64,000 nt of DNA from Pseudomonas sp. GD03944 (GCF_029839275.1 NZ_JAOCAH010000006.1:62001-126000), one strand, 5' to 3'. Positions 1 to 8,165 are shown, counted from the first letter of the stretch. Program-made: numbers and translations. Notes: generated from the letters alone by a model not told the origin.

Positions 1-1652
1 GAGGTGCGACGCGCCTTGCCACGGCGGGCTCGGTGCCCGGTGATGGCGAAACGGTGGGATTCATCGCGTATCTGCTGGATCAGGTGCAGGGCCGGTGAAT
101 TGCCCGGCAAGGTGAATTCGTGGGATGCGTCGTTGAGATAGAGCGTTTCCAGGCCCGGCTTGCGCGTGGTGCCCTTGGCCACGCCAAGCAGCACCAGTTC
201 CGGCACGGCCAGCTCTTCGAGCACTTCGCGGGCCATGGCCAACTGTCCCTTGCCGCCGTCGACCAGCAGGATGTCGGGCAGCTTGCCGTCGCCCTCCTTC
301 ACCTTGCTGAAGCGTCGGGTCAGGGCCTGGTGCATGGCCGCGTAGTCGTCGCCGCCGGTCACGCCTTCGATGTTGTAGCGGCGGTAGTCGGACTTGAGCG
401 GCCCTTCCGGCCCGAATACCACGCAGGACGCCACGGTGGCCTCGCCACTGGAATGGCTGATGTCGAAGCACTCCAGGCGCTGCGGCACTTCGTCCAGGTC
501 CAGCGCCTCGGCCAAGGCATCGAAACGGGCGGCCACGTGCTGCCGGTTGGCCAGCCGCGCCCCCAGCGCCTGCTCGGCATTGGTCACCGCCAGCTGCTGC
601 CAGCGCGCCCGGGTACCGCGCACCCGATAGCTGATGCTCAACTCCCGTCCGCGGGACTCGGCAATCGCCGCGATCAGGGTCGGGAAGTCCTCATGCTGGG
701 TGTTGACGATCAGCTCGCTGGGCAGGTCGCGCTCCTGGCTGCTCAGGTAGTACTGGGCCAGGAAGGCCAGCAACACATCGCTGCCCTCCTCCTCGATCGC
801 CACCTGCGGGAAGAAGTTCTTGCTGCCGAGCACCCGCCCACCACGCACGCTGATCAGGTGCACACAGGCGCCGCCCGGGTTGACCATGGCAGCGACCACG
901 TCCACGTCGCCGGTGCCGCCTTCCATGCTCTGCTGGTCCTGGACCCGGCGCAGCAACGCGATCTGGTCGCGCAACTCCGCCGCCCGCTCGAAATCCAGGG
1001 CCATGGAGGCGGCCTGCATGCCGCTGGACAGCTCATCGGTCAACGCATTGCTGCGCCCTTCCAGGAACATGACCGAGTGGCGAACGTCTTCGGCGTATTC
1101 CTGGGGTTCCACCAGGGCCACGCACGGCGCCTTGCAGCGCTTGATCTGGTACTGCAGGCACGGGCGGGTCCGGTTGCGGTAATAGCTGTCTTCGCACTGA
1201 CGCACGAGGAAGGTCTTCTGCAGCAGGTTCAGGCTCTCGCGAATCGCGCCAGCACTGGGGTATGGCCCGAAGTAGCGACCCTTCTGCTTCTTCGCCCCGC
1301 GATGAATGCTCAGGCGCGGAAAGTCGCCGTCCGAGAGAAACACGTAGGGGTAGGATTTGTCGTCGCGCAACAGGATGTTGTACGGCGGCCGCCATTCCTT
1401 GATGAGCGTCTGCTCGAGCAGCAGCGCCTCGGTTTCATTGGCGGTGATGGTGGTTTCGACCTGGGCGATCTTGCCGACCAGGGCAGCCGTCTTCGGCGCC
1501 AGTCCGGTTTTACGGAAGTAACTGGCGAGACGCTTTTTCAGGTTCTTGGCTTTGCCGACATACAGCAATTTGTTGTCCGCATCGAACATGCGGTACACGC
1601 CGGGGCGGCCACTGCAGGTGGCCAGAAACGCACTGGGGTCGAACACGGTCAT
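1..1652 (-). CDS. uvrC: UvrABC system protein C, C-terminus cut by window edge
   Basis: UvrC makes the dual incisions around lesions in nucleotide excision repair, acting with UvrA and UvrB. The minus-strand frame reads from ATG at 1650-1652 ([20 protein letters not shown]) to the window edge without a stop. The N-terminal GIY-YIG nuclease is visible (GVYRMF, then [14 protein letters not shown]). It is followed by a Cys-containing segment and the UVR domain ([14 protein letters not shown]) that contacts UvrB. About 550 residues are present. The C-terminal helix-hairpin-helix part lies outside. The start is 1 bp after the gacA stop, so the two are very probably cotranscribed, as is typical in gamma-proteobacteria. 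Confidence 0.97.
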   Translation of the reverse strand, partial: MTVFDPSAFLATCSGRPGVYRMFDADNKLLYVGKAKNLKKRLASYFRKTGLAPKTAALVGKIAQVETTITANETEALLLEQTLIKEWRPPYNILLRDDKSYPYVFLSDGDFPRLSIHRGAKKQKGRYFGPYPSAGAIRESLNLLQKTFLVRQCEDSYYRNRTRPCLQYQIKRCKAPCVALVEPQEYAEDVRHSVMFLEGRSNALTDELSSGMQAASMALDFERAAELRDQIALLRRVQDQQSMEGGTGDVDVVAAMVNPGGACVHLISVRGGRVLGSKNFFPQVAIEEEGSDVLLAFLAQYYLSSQERDLPSELIVNTQHEDFPTLIAAIAESRGRELSISYRVRGTRARWQQLAVTNAEQALGARLANRQHVAARFDALAEALDLDEVPQRLECFDISHSSGEATVASCVVFGPEGPLKSDYRRYNIEGVTGGDDYAAMHQALTRRFSKVKEGDGKLPDILLVDGGKGQLAMAREVLEELAVPELVLLGVAKGTTRKPGLETLYLNDASHEFTLPGNSPALHLIQQIRDESHRFAITGHRARRGKARRT

Positions 1653-1653
1653 C

Positions 1654-2298
1654 TCAACGGGTGGCGTCGACCATCCCGTGGCGTACGGCGAGCAAGGCCA
1701 GCTCGACGTCACTGGTGATCGACAGCTTCTCGAAAATTCGGTAGCGGTAGGTGTTCACTGTCTTGGGTGATAGACACAGCTTGTCCGAAATACTTTGCAC
1801 CTTCTGACAGCCGGCGATCATCAACGCAATCTGGATCTCACGTTCGGACAGCAGATCGAACGGCGAGTTGCTGGTTTGCGGCTGGAACGATTTCAGCGCC
1901 AGCTGCTGGGCAATCTGCGGGCTGATGTACCGCTGGCCGGCAAACACCAGGCGAATGGCCTGGACCATTTCATCCAGCGCAGCGCCCTTGGTCAGGTAAC
2001 CCGCGGCCCCAGCCTGCAACAGGCGCGTGGGGAACGGGTCTTCTTCACAGGCCGTCACGGCGACGACCTTGATGTCGGGGTGGCTGCGGATCAGCTTGCG
2101 GGTCGCTTCCAGGCCGCCGATGCCGGGCATCTTGACGTCCATGAGGACGACATCGGGCTTCAGCTCGCGGACCTTCTGCAGGGACTCTTCGCCAGACTCG
2201 GCCTGACCGACGACTTGTAAGCCGTCGATATCGGCCAGCATGCGCGTGATACCTGTTCGAACCAGATCGTGGTCATCGACCACTAGCACCCTAATCAA
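1654..2298 (-). CDS. gacA: Response regulator GacA
   Basis: GacA is the DNA-binding partner of sensor kinase GacS. In Pseudomonas it activates the small RNAs that titrate RsmA and so controls secondary metabolism, biofilm and virulence. The 214-residue protein has an N-terminal receiver domain with the acidic pair D8/D9 and phospho-acceptor D54 (LMDVKMPG), and a conserved Lys near residue 104. A LuxR-type helix-turn-helix lies at about 148-205 ([27 protein letters not shown]). Length and sequence match the family throughout. The uvrC start follows after one base. A candidate promoter lies 90-120 bp upstream. Confidence 0.97.
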   Translation of the reverse strand: MIRVLVVDDHDLVRTGITRMLADIDGLQVVGQAESGEESLQKVRELKPDVVLMDVKMPGIGGLEATRKLIRSHPDIKVVAVTACEEDPFPTRLLQAGAAGYLTKGAALDEMVQAIRLVFAGQRYISPQIAQQLALKSFQPQTSNSPFDLLSEREIQIALMIAGCQKVQSISDKLCLSPKTVNTYRYRIFEKLSITSDVELALLAVRHGMVDATR

Positions 2299-2640
2299 GC
2301 GACACCTCGTTATGAGTCAGCCACTCAAGACTGTGGTCTTGTTGGAATGCCGGCCACCTTAGCAAAAAGACCCGGCTAGACCTAGCTTGACGCATAACCG
2401 TCAAAAAGCAAGCGTCAAAATACTGCATTCACCGCTCAATCAAACACATAGAACAACCGGCCGCGCGACCAGGCACGACTCCGACCGAGCCTCGCCAGTA
2501 TGCGACGCCAGAAGGCAGAGCGCGATTATTTGGTGAGCCCAAACAGTGTTTATGCCTCCTCGGCGTTTATCCATGCGCCATGACGGCCTAGAGTTTCCTG
2601 ACCATTTCCACGGGGCGAATGGCCTCAGAAGGAGACCACC
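2299..2640. other. Intergenic region between gacA and the RidA-family gene
   Basis: These 342 bp separate the divergent gacA and RidA-family genes and must hold both promoters. I see the gacA promoter candidate at 2391-2418 and, just before the RidA gene, a strong ribosome binding site (AGAAGGAG, about 2629-2636). No credible gene is present. Minus-strand ORFs here continue antisense into the RidA gene. Confidence 0.6.
2391..2418 (-). promoter_or_regulatory. Candidate sigma70 promoter for gacA-uvrC, inside an inverted repeat
   Basis: On the minus strand, TTGACG (2418-2413) is followed after 16 bp by TATGCG (2396-2391), upstream of gacA. The same bases form an inverted repeat, TTGACGC-N18-GCGTCAA (2387-2418), which could bind a regulator. 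The -10 match is weak, so this is a suggestion only. Confidence 0.35.
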
Positions 2641-3033
2641 ATGGCAACCCGAGACGCCGTATTCCCTGCAGGGCGACATGACCTCTACACCTCCCAGACC
2701 TACTCCGCGGCCATCCGCTCGGATGACCTGCTGTTCGTGTCCGGTCAGGTCGGCAGCCGCAGCGACGGATCCCCCGAGCCGGACTTCGAGGCCCAGGTCC
2801 GCCTGGCGTTCGCCAACCTCGAGGCGACCTTGAAGGCCGGCGGTTGCGGGTTTGACGATATCGTCGACGTCACCTCCTTCCACACCGACCCGGAACACCA
2901 GTTCGGCACGATCATGACCGTCAAGGGCGAGATCTTCCCGAAGGCCCCCTATCCGAACTGGACGGCGATCGGCGTCAACTGGCTCGCGGGCTTCGACTTC
3001 GAGATCAAGGTCATCGCGCGGATTCCCCGCTGA
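2641..3033 (+). CDS. RidA/YjgF/Rid-family protein
   Basis: This 130-residue protein belongs to the Rid (YjgF/YER057c/UK114) superfamily. Members form trimers, and the RidA subgroup hydrolyses reactive enamine/imine intermediates released by PLP enzymes. Visible family features are the early YSAAIRSDDLLFVSGQVG segment, QVRLAFANLEATLKAGG, and the C-terminal PNWTAIGVNWLAGF followed by EIKVIARIP. The usual RidA catalytic Arg in an ARxxV context is not clearly present; this is IARIP. It may therefore belong to another Rid subgroup. The start is set by the AGAAGGAG site 5 bp before ATG. A terminator follows, so it looks monocistronic. Confidence 0.85.
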   Translation: MATRDAVFPAGRHDLYTSQTYSAAIRSDDLLFVSGQVGSRSDGSPEPDFEAQVRLAFANLEATLKAGGCGFDDIVDVTSFHTDPEHQFGTIMTVKGEIFPKAPYPNWTAIGVNWLAGFDFEIKVIARIPR

Positions 3034-3058
3034 CACAGGGACTCAAGATGCAGAAATG

Positions 3059-3084
3059 AAAAAGGCACCCCCAGGGTGCCTTTT
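3059..3084 (+). terminator. Rho-independent terminator after the RidA-family gene
   Basis: An A-run leads into GGCACCC-CCA-GGGTGCC followed by TTTT, 25 bp past the RidA stop. The stem is perfect. Because it is A-run/stem/T-run it could work in both directions. Confidence 0.85.
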
Positions 3085-3566
3085 CTGCGAGGCTTCAAGA
3101 GCACGTCCACCAAGGGCGGAGCGCTGCAGAAGCTCGATTCGTTTCCGGTAACTCGTCCGAATCTTTCAATCACTTACAGAAAAATCACCTTTCCACTTAC
3201 CAGAAATTACTCTCCAAGGTAATCGCTGCAGCCCAGTAACTACGCGGCCTCCAGCCCCCCTTTTCGCACAGCCATTACCAAAATTACCTTTTTCCGAAAT
3301 GACCTCAGAAAAACGGGCTCGATTGCCATCGGGCTTCCCGGAATAGCCTCCTAGCTACAGGGTTTAGCAGGGCTTCAGCCCCCGTACCACGAGCACGCCT
3401 AGGCACTGGGCAGCGCCACAGGACTCGCAAGCATGCAGAAAAAGCCATAGGTTTAGCGGGCAGGCATGGCGGGGAAGACTGCGAGCGCCAGGCCCACCCG
3501 ACCTACTGGACGGTCATGACGAAATGCCAGTAGGCTCGAAGAATGTAGAATCTTAGGTAGGACCAG
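3085..3566. other. Gene-free stretch at the left edge of the accessory region
   Basis: These 480 bp carry no convincing gene. They hold the three imperfect TTAC-rich repeats listed separately (3172-3295). I found no clear copy of the tRNA-Ser 3' end that could mark the far attachment site. The junction between core and accessory DNA probably lies here, but I cannot fix it. Confidence 0.5.
3172..3295. repeat. Three imperfect AT-rich repeats, ACTTACcagAAATTACctTTTCC type
   Basis: Related 21-23 bp units occur at 3172-3194, 3195-3215 (directly abutting the first) and 3274-3295. Each has a TTAC block, an A-run, then a T(T/C)AC(C/T) block followed by T and CC. They could be protein-binding sites such as integrase arm sites or operators for the AbiTii gene. 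Function is inferred only from the repetition. Confidence 0.45.
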
Positions 3567-4484
3567 ATGAAGCTCATCAATGAAGCAATCGAACTGGTTT
3601 CAAATGCTGAAGCACCACTTGCGAGCGCCTTCATCAAGGCACAGATCATTGCGCATAAGCTCCAAGACAGAGACTTTGCGCAATGGGTCCGAAGCGAAAT
3701 CCAGGGGTATGCCGATAGAGACTCGGTACCTGAGTACCGCGCAGTAAGATTCACGCCTCATGGGACGCTTGAAAACTTGGCCCGCCGCTACGAAAACATG
3801 CCATTGCCGTTAGGGGGCATCCCTCAACACATGAGGGAGAAGTTACTTACGACACGCTTCCAGCAAAGTATTGCTGTGATCGAGGGTTTCGCTCTTAAGG
3901 GGGAAGAGCTCACAGCCAGCATCAAACAAGAGATGTACCCCTTTCTTCTGCATGGAATAGATGAGTCTTACTCGATCGTGAATGCTTGGGGCGTCCTGCC
4001 AGCGGGCACATTCGCACAGATTCTAACTGAAGCACGCTCTCGTCTTCTTGACCTTCTGCTTAACTTAGCCGACCAGATTCCAACCGATGCAAAGGACGAT
4101 GATTTGTCAGGCGTACCAAAGATTTCCGGCCTGAATGAGATTTTTAAGGGCGCAGTTTTCGGGCATGGGGCAAATATTAATTTCGCGATAGGCGATGGCA
4201 GTCAAGCGTCCAATAACAGCACATCCGTCGCCCAAAACGACATTGAATCGCTCCTCAGGGCGCTATCTGAGAACAAGGTTGCTTCTGAGGACCTGCAGTA
4301 CCTTCGAACCGCGATTGAGCAAGATGCAAATCTTGCGATAGAACAGCCTGCTGAGTTTGGCGCAAAGGTTAAGGACTGGATGGCAGCAATGATCCGTAAA
4401 GCTGGCACTGCAGCATGGGATGTTCCGGTTCAAGCCGCAGCTTCGATTCTGGCGACTAATCTGTCGAAATATTATGGGCTGTGA
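3567..4484 (+). CDS. AbiTii-domain protein, putative abortive-infection component
   Basis: This is a 305-residue soluble protein. The N-terminal half (about 1-190) reads like the AbiTii domain: INEAIELVSNAEAPLASAFIKA, then IAHKLQDRDFAQWVRSEIQG and ENMPLPLGGIP. AbiTii-domain proteins are associated with phage abortive infection, but their mechanism is poorly known. A glycine/asparagine linker (about 205-225) leads to a second helical part that could be an effector or membrane-acting domain, ending TNLSKYYGL. Codon use is less GC-rich than the core genes, suggesting transfer. It stands alone between repeats and a prophage scar. No partner gene is obvious. Confidence 0.7.
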   Translation: MKLINEAIELVSNAEAPLASAFIKAQIIAHKLQDRDFAQWVRSEIQGYADRDSVPEYRAVRFTPHGTLENLARRYENMPLPLGGIPQHMREKLLTTRFQQSIAVIEGFALKGEELTASIKQEMYPFLLHGIDESYSIVNAWGVLPAGTFAQILTEARSRLLDLLLNLADQIPTDAKDDDLSGVPKISGLNEIFKGAVFGHGANINFAIGDGSQASNNSTSVAQNDIESLLRALSENKVASEDLQYLRTAIEQDANLAIEQPAEFGAKVKDWMAAMIRKAGTAAWDVPVQAAASILATNLSKYYGL

Positions 4485-4548
4485 ATGACAGGAGCAGGAC
4501 TAACGCTCACCTGCTGGCCGATAGCCCTGCCCAGAAACCCTCTTTTTC

Positions 4549-4842
4549 TCAAAGCTCTCTCGGAGCCGGCAGCTCAAACGACCAGAAGCGCACCACCTCT
4601 TCCCCCAAACACTCATTGATCTGCTTCAGCTTCGCCTGGATCGGCTCCAGCTCGCTCATAGCCCAGACCGCTGCGGCGTCCTTGATCGAACCAAACCCGC
4701 CCGCGTTCTGGGGCACAATACCCATCAGCTACAGTGGAATGCGCAGCGCCGCCAGCAGGTCGTCGCGACTGATGTTCTTGATAGCGCCGAAGTCATCTTT
4801 GGCCGCCACCTCGCTGATCGGGATCGGTCGTTGTCGGCCATC
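4549..4842 (-). pseudogene. Remnant of P2-type phage portal protein (C-terminus)
   Basis: The minus-strand frame reads DGRQRPIPISEVAAKDDFGA, IKNISRDDLLAALRIP, an amber codon (TAG, complement of 4729-4731), LMGIVPQNAGGFGSIKDAAA, ELEPIQAKLKQINECLGEEV and VRFWSF. This is the C-terminal end of a P2 gpQ/PBSX-family portal, which forms the DNA entry vertex of the capsid. The amber sits where relatives have Gln (PPQLMG), consistent with CAG to TAG. There is no start, and the upstream part is replaced by an S24 peptidase fragment at about 4840. It is a prophage scar, not a working gene. Confidence 0.8.
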
Positions 4843-5147
4843 ATGCGTACGCGGTAGCAGCCGTCGCTGGCCAGGTCGACCACCACATAATACTGCTCGC
4901 GCTTGCGCATCGTGCCGCGATCGACAATCAGCCGGTCGCCGGGGTACATGCCGAAGCCGATGAGGCTGTTATCGTCGACCTGCCCCCCCAAGATCTGCGG
5001 GGCGCCCAGGCCGGTGAGTGCGTCCAATGAGAGCCCGCCTTCCTTCTCGTCCTCGGCGGGTGACTGGAAGCCCGTAATGCGCAGCTCACGCGCCTCGGGC
5101 AGCAGGTGGTCGAGCCGCTGGTTGCGGCCCAGGATGGAGAGTGACAT
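4725..5147 (-). pseudogene. Truncated UmuD/LexA-like S24 peptidase joined to the portal remnant
   Basis: The first about 100 residues (MSLSILGRNQRLDHLLPEAR onward) look like a phage-type UmuD-like S24 protein. The Ser-motif region reads DDNSLIGFGMYPGDRLIVDR, with Ser where UmuD and LexA have GDSM. At the position expected for the catalytic Lys there is RVRMM, so self-cleavage is doubtful. Near 4840 the frame runs into portal-protein sequence read out of frame, giving a nonsense tail. I read this as a deletion junction between a prophage regulator gene and its portal gene. A LexA box lies 19 bp upstream of the start. Confidence 0.65.
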
Positions 5148-5165
5148 TTTGCAAACTCGGAATTA

Positions 5166-5181
5166 CTGTATGTACATACAG
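5166..5181. promoter_or_regulatory. LexA (SOS) box
   Basis: CTGTATGTACATACAG is a perfect 16-bp palindrome of the gamma-proteobacterial CTGT-N8-ACAG LexA operator. It lies between the divergent S24-like remnant and the DUF1654 gene, 18 bp before the latter's ATG, so it should make both inducible by DNA damage. Confidence 0.9.
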
Positions 5182-5199
5182 CAATCGAGAAGCAAAACC

Positions 5200-5448
5200 A
5201 TGGCAAAAGGCAAACCGGCGCCGGCAGCGGTGCCCACCTCTTACGAGCTGCTCGGGGCCCGTGTTCAGCGGGCCATCAACGCACCGGCCGCGCAAAAATC
5301 CCGATCAGCGGTACTGCTGCGCATGGAGGGCGACAGCCCCGAGGACTGGGCGCGCATCCTGGACGAGATCGGCGAGAACGATAACGTCACCGTGGCCTAC
5401 CGCGATGACGGCTGGCAGCTGTTCTGGACGTTGCCGGTGGATGATTGA
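5200..5448 (+). CDS. DUF1654 family protein, SOS-controlled
   Basis: An 82-residue protein of the Pseudomonas-restricted DUF1654 family, often found in prophages and islands. I recognise SYELLGARVQRAINAPAAQK, EDWARILDEIGENDNVTVAY and the terminal WQLFWTLPVDD. Its biochemical role is not established. ATG at 5200 is chosen because longer in-frame versions would run through the divergent promoter and its LexA box. It converges on the TOPRIM-like gene, with 34 bp between the two stops. It is intact although its prophage neighbours are broken. Confidence 0.75.
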   Translation: MAKGKPAPAAVPTSYELLGARVQRAINAPAAQKSRSAVLLRMEGDSPEDWARILDEIGENDNVTVAYRDDGWQLFWTLPVDD

Positions 5449-5482
5449 GTCCAACAAAGGCCAACAACGTCCTATGCAGCCA

Positions 5483-6511
5483 TTAACGTACAACGCGCCT
5501 GAGGCCTACACCCCAAGAAGCCACCATGTGAGAAATATCATACCAATACCTATCGGTGTCTCTATCAATCATATCCGCAATTCGATGTGGATTATTTTCT
5601 CTCATATATGAAACACAATGTTCTAAAATTCTCGCCCCTAGCGGAGGGCAAACGACGGCATCATCTTCATATCCGTTATCCTCAAGCCACTGCCAATAAT
5701 CGCAAGAGTGCTCTCTATCGCTTTGAATGGCCTCGCTAACTAACAGCCCTTTCTTATGATCAGCAAATTTCCTGAAGCACAACGCGTCAGGTTCAGAAAA
5801 AATTAGTCCCTCTAATTCCCCCCCTGCGACCTCGGTGAGAATTTTCAAAGGAATAATATTTTCCAACTCATGGCACTCGAGAATTTCCAGCATGTAATTT
5901 CTATAGTAACCGAGCTGGGTTCTGTAGAATTGAGATGCAGTACTTCCAATAGATGCGCCGGGATGATTCTTGTCGCTATCAACGATACAAAAAAATAATT
6001 TGTTTAGCGCTTTAGTTTCCTCGAACACCCCGAAAATCCCGCTCCCACCACCCGGTATGCAAGAAAGCTTCACGGCGCAAATAGAAGAAACTTCTCGATT
6101 TGACGCAACATATATCTCCGCACTTCTCTCGAAGAACAAAAAATCATTATAATCTTCAGCCAGCAGCTGTGCCGACTGAAAATACGAACTATCAGTAGCC
6201 CATGAATATCCTATAACAAATCTATCACCATCAAAACGCAAACTGCGGGCATCCTGAAAATCAACTTCCACATAAAAAGAGAACTTCCTCTCAATATGTC
6301 TTGTTTCCAAAACGAATCCGCGCAAATCCACAAGCACTCTTTGCGAATATTCACAGAGGCACGACAACGATTGTAATTCACTAATGAGCTCTACCGGAGC
6401 CCACAAGATATGCTTCCCCTCACCATGGGAAGTCAGAATATTCTGTAGCGCTCTCAGCTTACCTTCGCGGTCACTGCCAAAGTCAGGCAAGCTATTAATT
6501 ATTATAATCAT
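5483..6511 (-). CDS. TOPRIM-like protein, predicted effector of an ATPase-coupled defence module
   Basis: This is a 342-residue protein I do not recognise as a named family. The middle carries what look like TOPRIM motifs: an acidic LLAEDYNDFLFF block (E119, D123), a glycine turn PGGGSG (153-158), a VDSDK motif (D178, D180) and a downstream HELENIIP (214-221). The last resembles the IEN motif of DUF4435/OLD-type TOPRIM nucleases. That pattern predicts metal-dependent nucleic-acid cleavage. The N-terminal 110 residues are unassigned. Its start codon lies inside the end of the upstream ATPase gene, a 17-bp overlap that implies coupled translation. DNA is much more AT-rich than the chromosome. 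Confidence 0.6.
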   Translation of the reverse strand: MIIIINSLPDFGSDREGKLRALQNILTSHGEGKHILWAPVELISELQSLSCLCEYSQRVLVDLRGFVLETRHIERKFSFYVEVDFQDARSLRFDGDRFVIGYSWATDSSYFQSAQLLAEDYNDFLFFERSAEIYVASNREVSSICAVKLSCIPGGGSGIFGVFEETKALNKLFFCIVDSDKNHPGASIGSTASQFYRTQLGYYRNYMLEILECHELENIIPLKILTEVAGGELEGLIFSEPDALCFRKFADHKKGLLVSEAIQSDREHSCDYWQWLEDNGYEDDAVVCPPLGARILEHCVSYMRENNPHRIADMIDRDTDRYWYDISHMVASWGVGLRRVVR

Positions 6512-8165
6512 AGTCGGGAGCCAAGAACCCTGCAGGCCAATTAGTCAAGTATCCATTATCATCGAACCCAGAGAAACGAATTTTAGTTTGACCCGCCCCC
6601 TCTTTTTCGAAAAGACATATACTTAAATCTTCGGAAGATATTGATTTGCATCTCACAGCCTCACACAACGCATCAATCATGTGTTTGCTATGAGTTTCAA
6701 TAACGAAGGTGTACCCCAACTGTTTGCCCAAAGCGGCTACATTTGCGATAGCCAAGCCAAATTTGTATTGCAAAGCAGGATGCAAATGCAGCTCCGGCTG
6801 CTCAATAACCAAAGCGCGTTTACGCGACGACCCATTGTTCACCCCCCTCGCCGCACGCCCGTTCTTATTAACCAATTCCAGCCAGACGGAAACAATAACC
6901 GGAAGTATTTGCGAATACCCAAAACCCATATCACTAATATTATGGTAGTTTGACTCACCTTCCTCCTTGATTCTTAACGTATAGTGAGACCCTACAACTT
7001 GCAGTTCTAGTAAAAAGCCAAAATTTGCTTTTATCCAGTCCGACAACTCTTTCCTTTTAGCTCTATCCAAAGAATAAATCAGCATGGGCAGATTAGCCCC
7101 AGTATGATCTAGCTCACCAATCTGTAGATCTTGGAATCTATAAAATCGCTCTGCCGTAGCTCTCAACGGCCCCATATACCGAACACCGCTATAAAAATTC
7201 TTTAGCAAATCATCTGCCGCACTCCAAAAGCGACTAACATTAAGAGCAAGTATATTTGCCTGAATTGCTTCCAGAACCCCTTCTTTTTCAATTTTCTTTA
7301 GGGGGCCCACGTAATTCATATCAGAAATAATTTTTATTAAATCTCTTTTCAACTCATCTTTAGGGCGAGAATCCAAATATCCTAAACGCTTCCGAAGCTC
7401 CGCATGCTTAGAGGAAGACAACCCAAGCAATTCAATAACATTGGAAATTACATGCCTTCCTAAGTATTCAGAATCAATCATCTTCACGGCGCCTGACGCA
7501 AGCGTCACGTCCTTTATCCCACTAACCTCTGTCGGAATAATATTGCCTTTAGATGAAATGTATCGTACATCGAAGGTCTTACTATAACCGCCATCGGCGG
7601 TCCTCACCTCAAACCTATTAACCCCTCTATCCGAATAATTTAATTCAACTGTTACACCAAATACACTCAAGATCAAAGTCGACAGCAACTTGTCTTTATC
7701 GACCATAGACAATCCGAGTTCTAAATCGACCTCATAACTATCATAACGTCTTGGCCGAACTAGATCGTTATATTTTTCATACTGAATTCTATGAGTATCA
7801 GAAAACCGGAGCGCACCTGCATCAACTCTCGCCTCATAAAGCTCTCTTGTAAGTGCTGTATATCGCCGGCTCTCAACTTTTAGCAGCATAGAAAAATCAA
7901 AAAATAACTGATCTTCACCATCTCTAACAGAAGTCTTGAAGTCTCCAAAATCCACATACCCCCCATACCCTGCATACCATAATATAGGAGTTCTTGTGTC
8001 ACCTTCGATGGACTGCCTAAGCAACGGATAAGTCCTCAGGAAAGTGCTTTTTCCGCAGCTATTTTTGCCAACCAAAACATTGATTGATCGAACAGGTACA
8101 AGCTGCTTTTCAGCCCCAAAACTTCGGAGGTCTCTGACTCCGACTCCCAATAATTCTCCAGCCAT
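6495..8165 (-). CDS. SMC/OLD-like AAA ATPase with DUF3696-like C-terminus
   Basis: This 556-residue ABC-type ATPase belongs to the RecF/OLD/AAA_15 group. Walker A is VGKNSCGKST (about 32-41). After a long variable insert come the MGPLRATAERFYRF segment, the signature-like SDMGFGYSQILPV, Walker B VIEQPELHLHP (about 453-463) and the ETHS switch (490-493). The tail GFDDNGYLTNWPAGFL resembles DUF3696. Such ATPases act as sensors or scaffolds in PARIS, AbiL and related anti-phage systems, with a separate small effector encoded downstream, as here. Strong AT bias indicates recent transfer. The function in this strain is inferred. Confidence 0.72.
   Translation of the reverse strand: MAGELLGVGVRDLRSFGAEKQLVPVRSINVLVGKNSCGKSTFLRTYPLLRQSIEGDTRTPILWYAGYGGYVDFGDFKTSVRDGEDQLFFDFSMLLKVESRRYTALTRELYEARVDAGALRFSDTHRIQYEKYNDLVRPRRYDSYEVDLELGLSMVDKDKLLSTLILSVFGVTVELNYSDRGVNRFEVRTADGGYSKTFDVRYISSKGNIIPTEVSGIKDVTLASGAVKMIDSEYLGRHVISNVIELLGLSSSKHAELRKRLGYLDSRPKDELKRDLIKIISDMNYVGPLKKIEKEGVLEAIQANILALNVSRFWSAADDLLKNFYSGVRYMGPLRATAERFYRFQDLQIGELDHTGANLPMLIYSLDRAKRKELSDWIKANFGFLLELQVVGSHYTLRIKEEGESNYHNISDMGFGYSQILPVIVSVWLELVNKNGRAARGVNNGSSRKRALVIEQPELHLHPALQYKFGLAIANVAALGKQLGYTFVIETHSKHMIDALCEAVRCKSISSEDLSICLFEKEGAGQTKIRFSGFDDNGYLTNWPAGFLAPDYDYNN

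Noticed and set aside
120..1718. 532-codon plus-strand ORF at the left edge
   Set aside because: Antisense to uvrC, which has clear GIY-YIG and UVR domains.
2440..3036. 198-codon minus-strand ORF
   Set aside because: Antisense to the RidA-family gene; no ribosome site or recognisable domain.
3100..3567. Possible second copy of the tRNA-Ser 3' end (attachment site)
   Set aside because: Only scattered short matches such as GATTCG were found, too short to be called an att site.
4481..4963. 160-codon plus-strand ORF after the AbiTii gene
   Set aside because: It is antisense to the portal and S24 remnants; its sequence is Ser/Arg-rich shadow.
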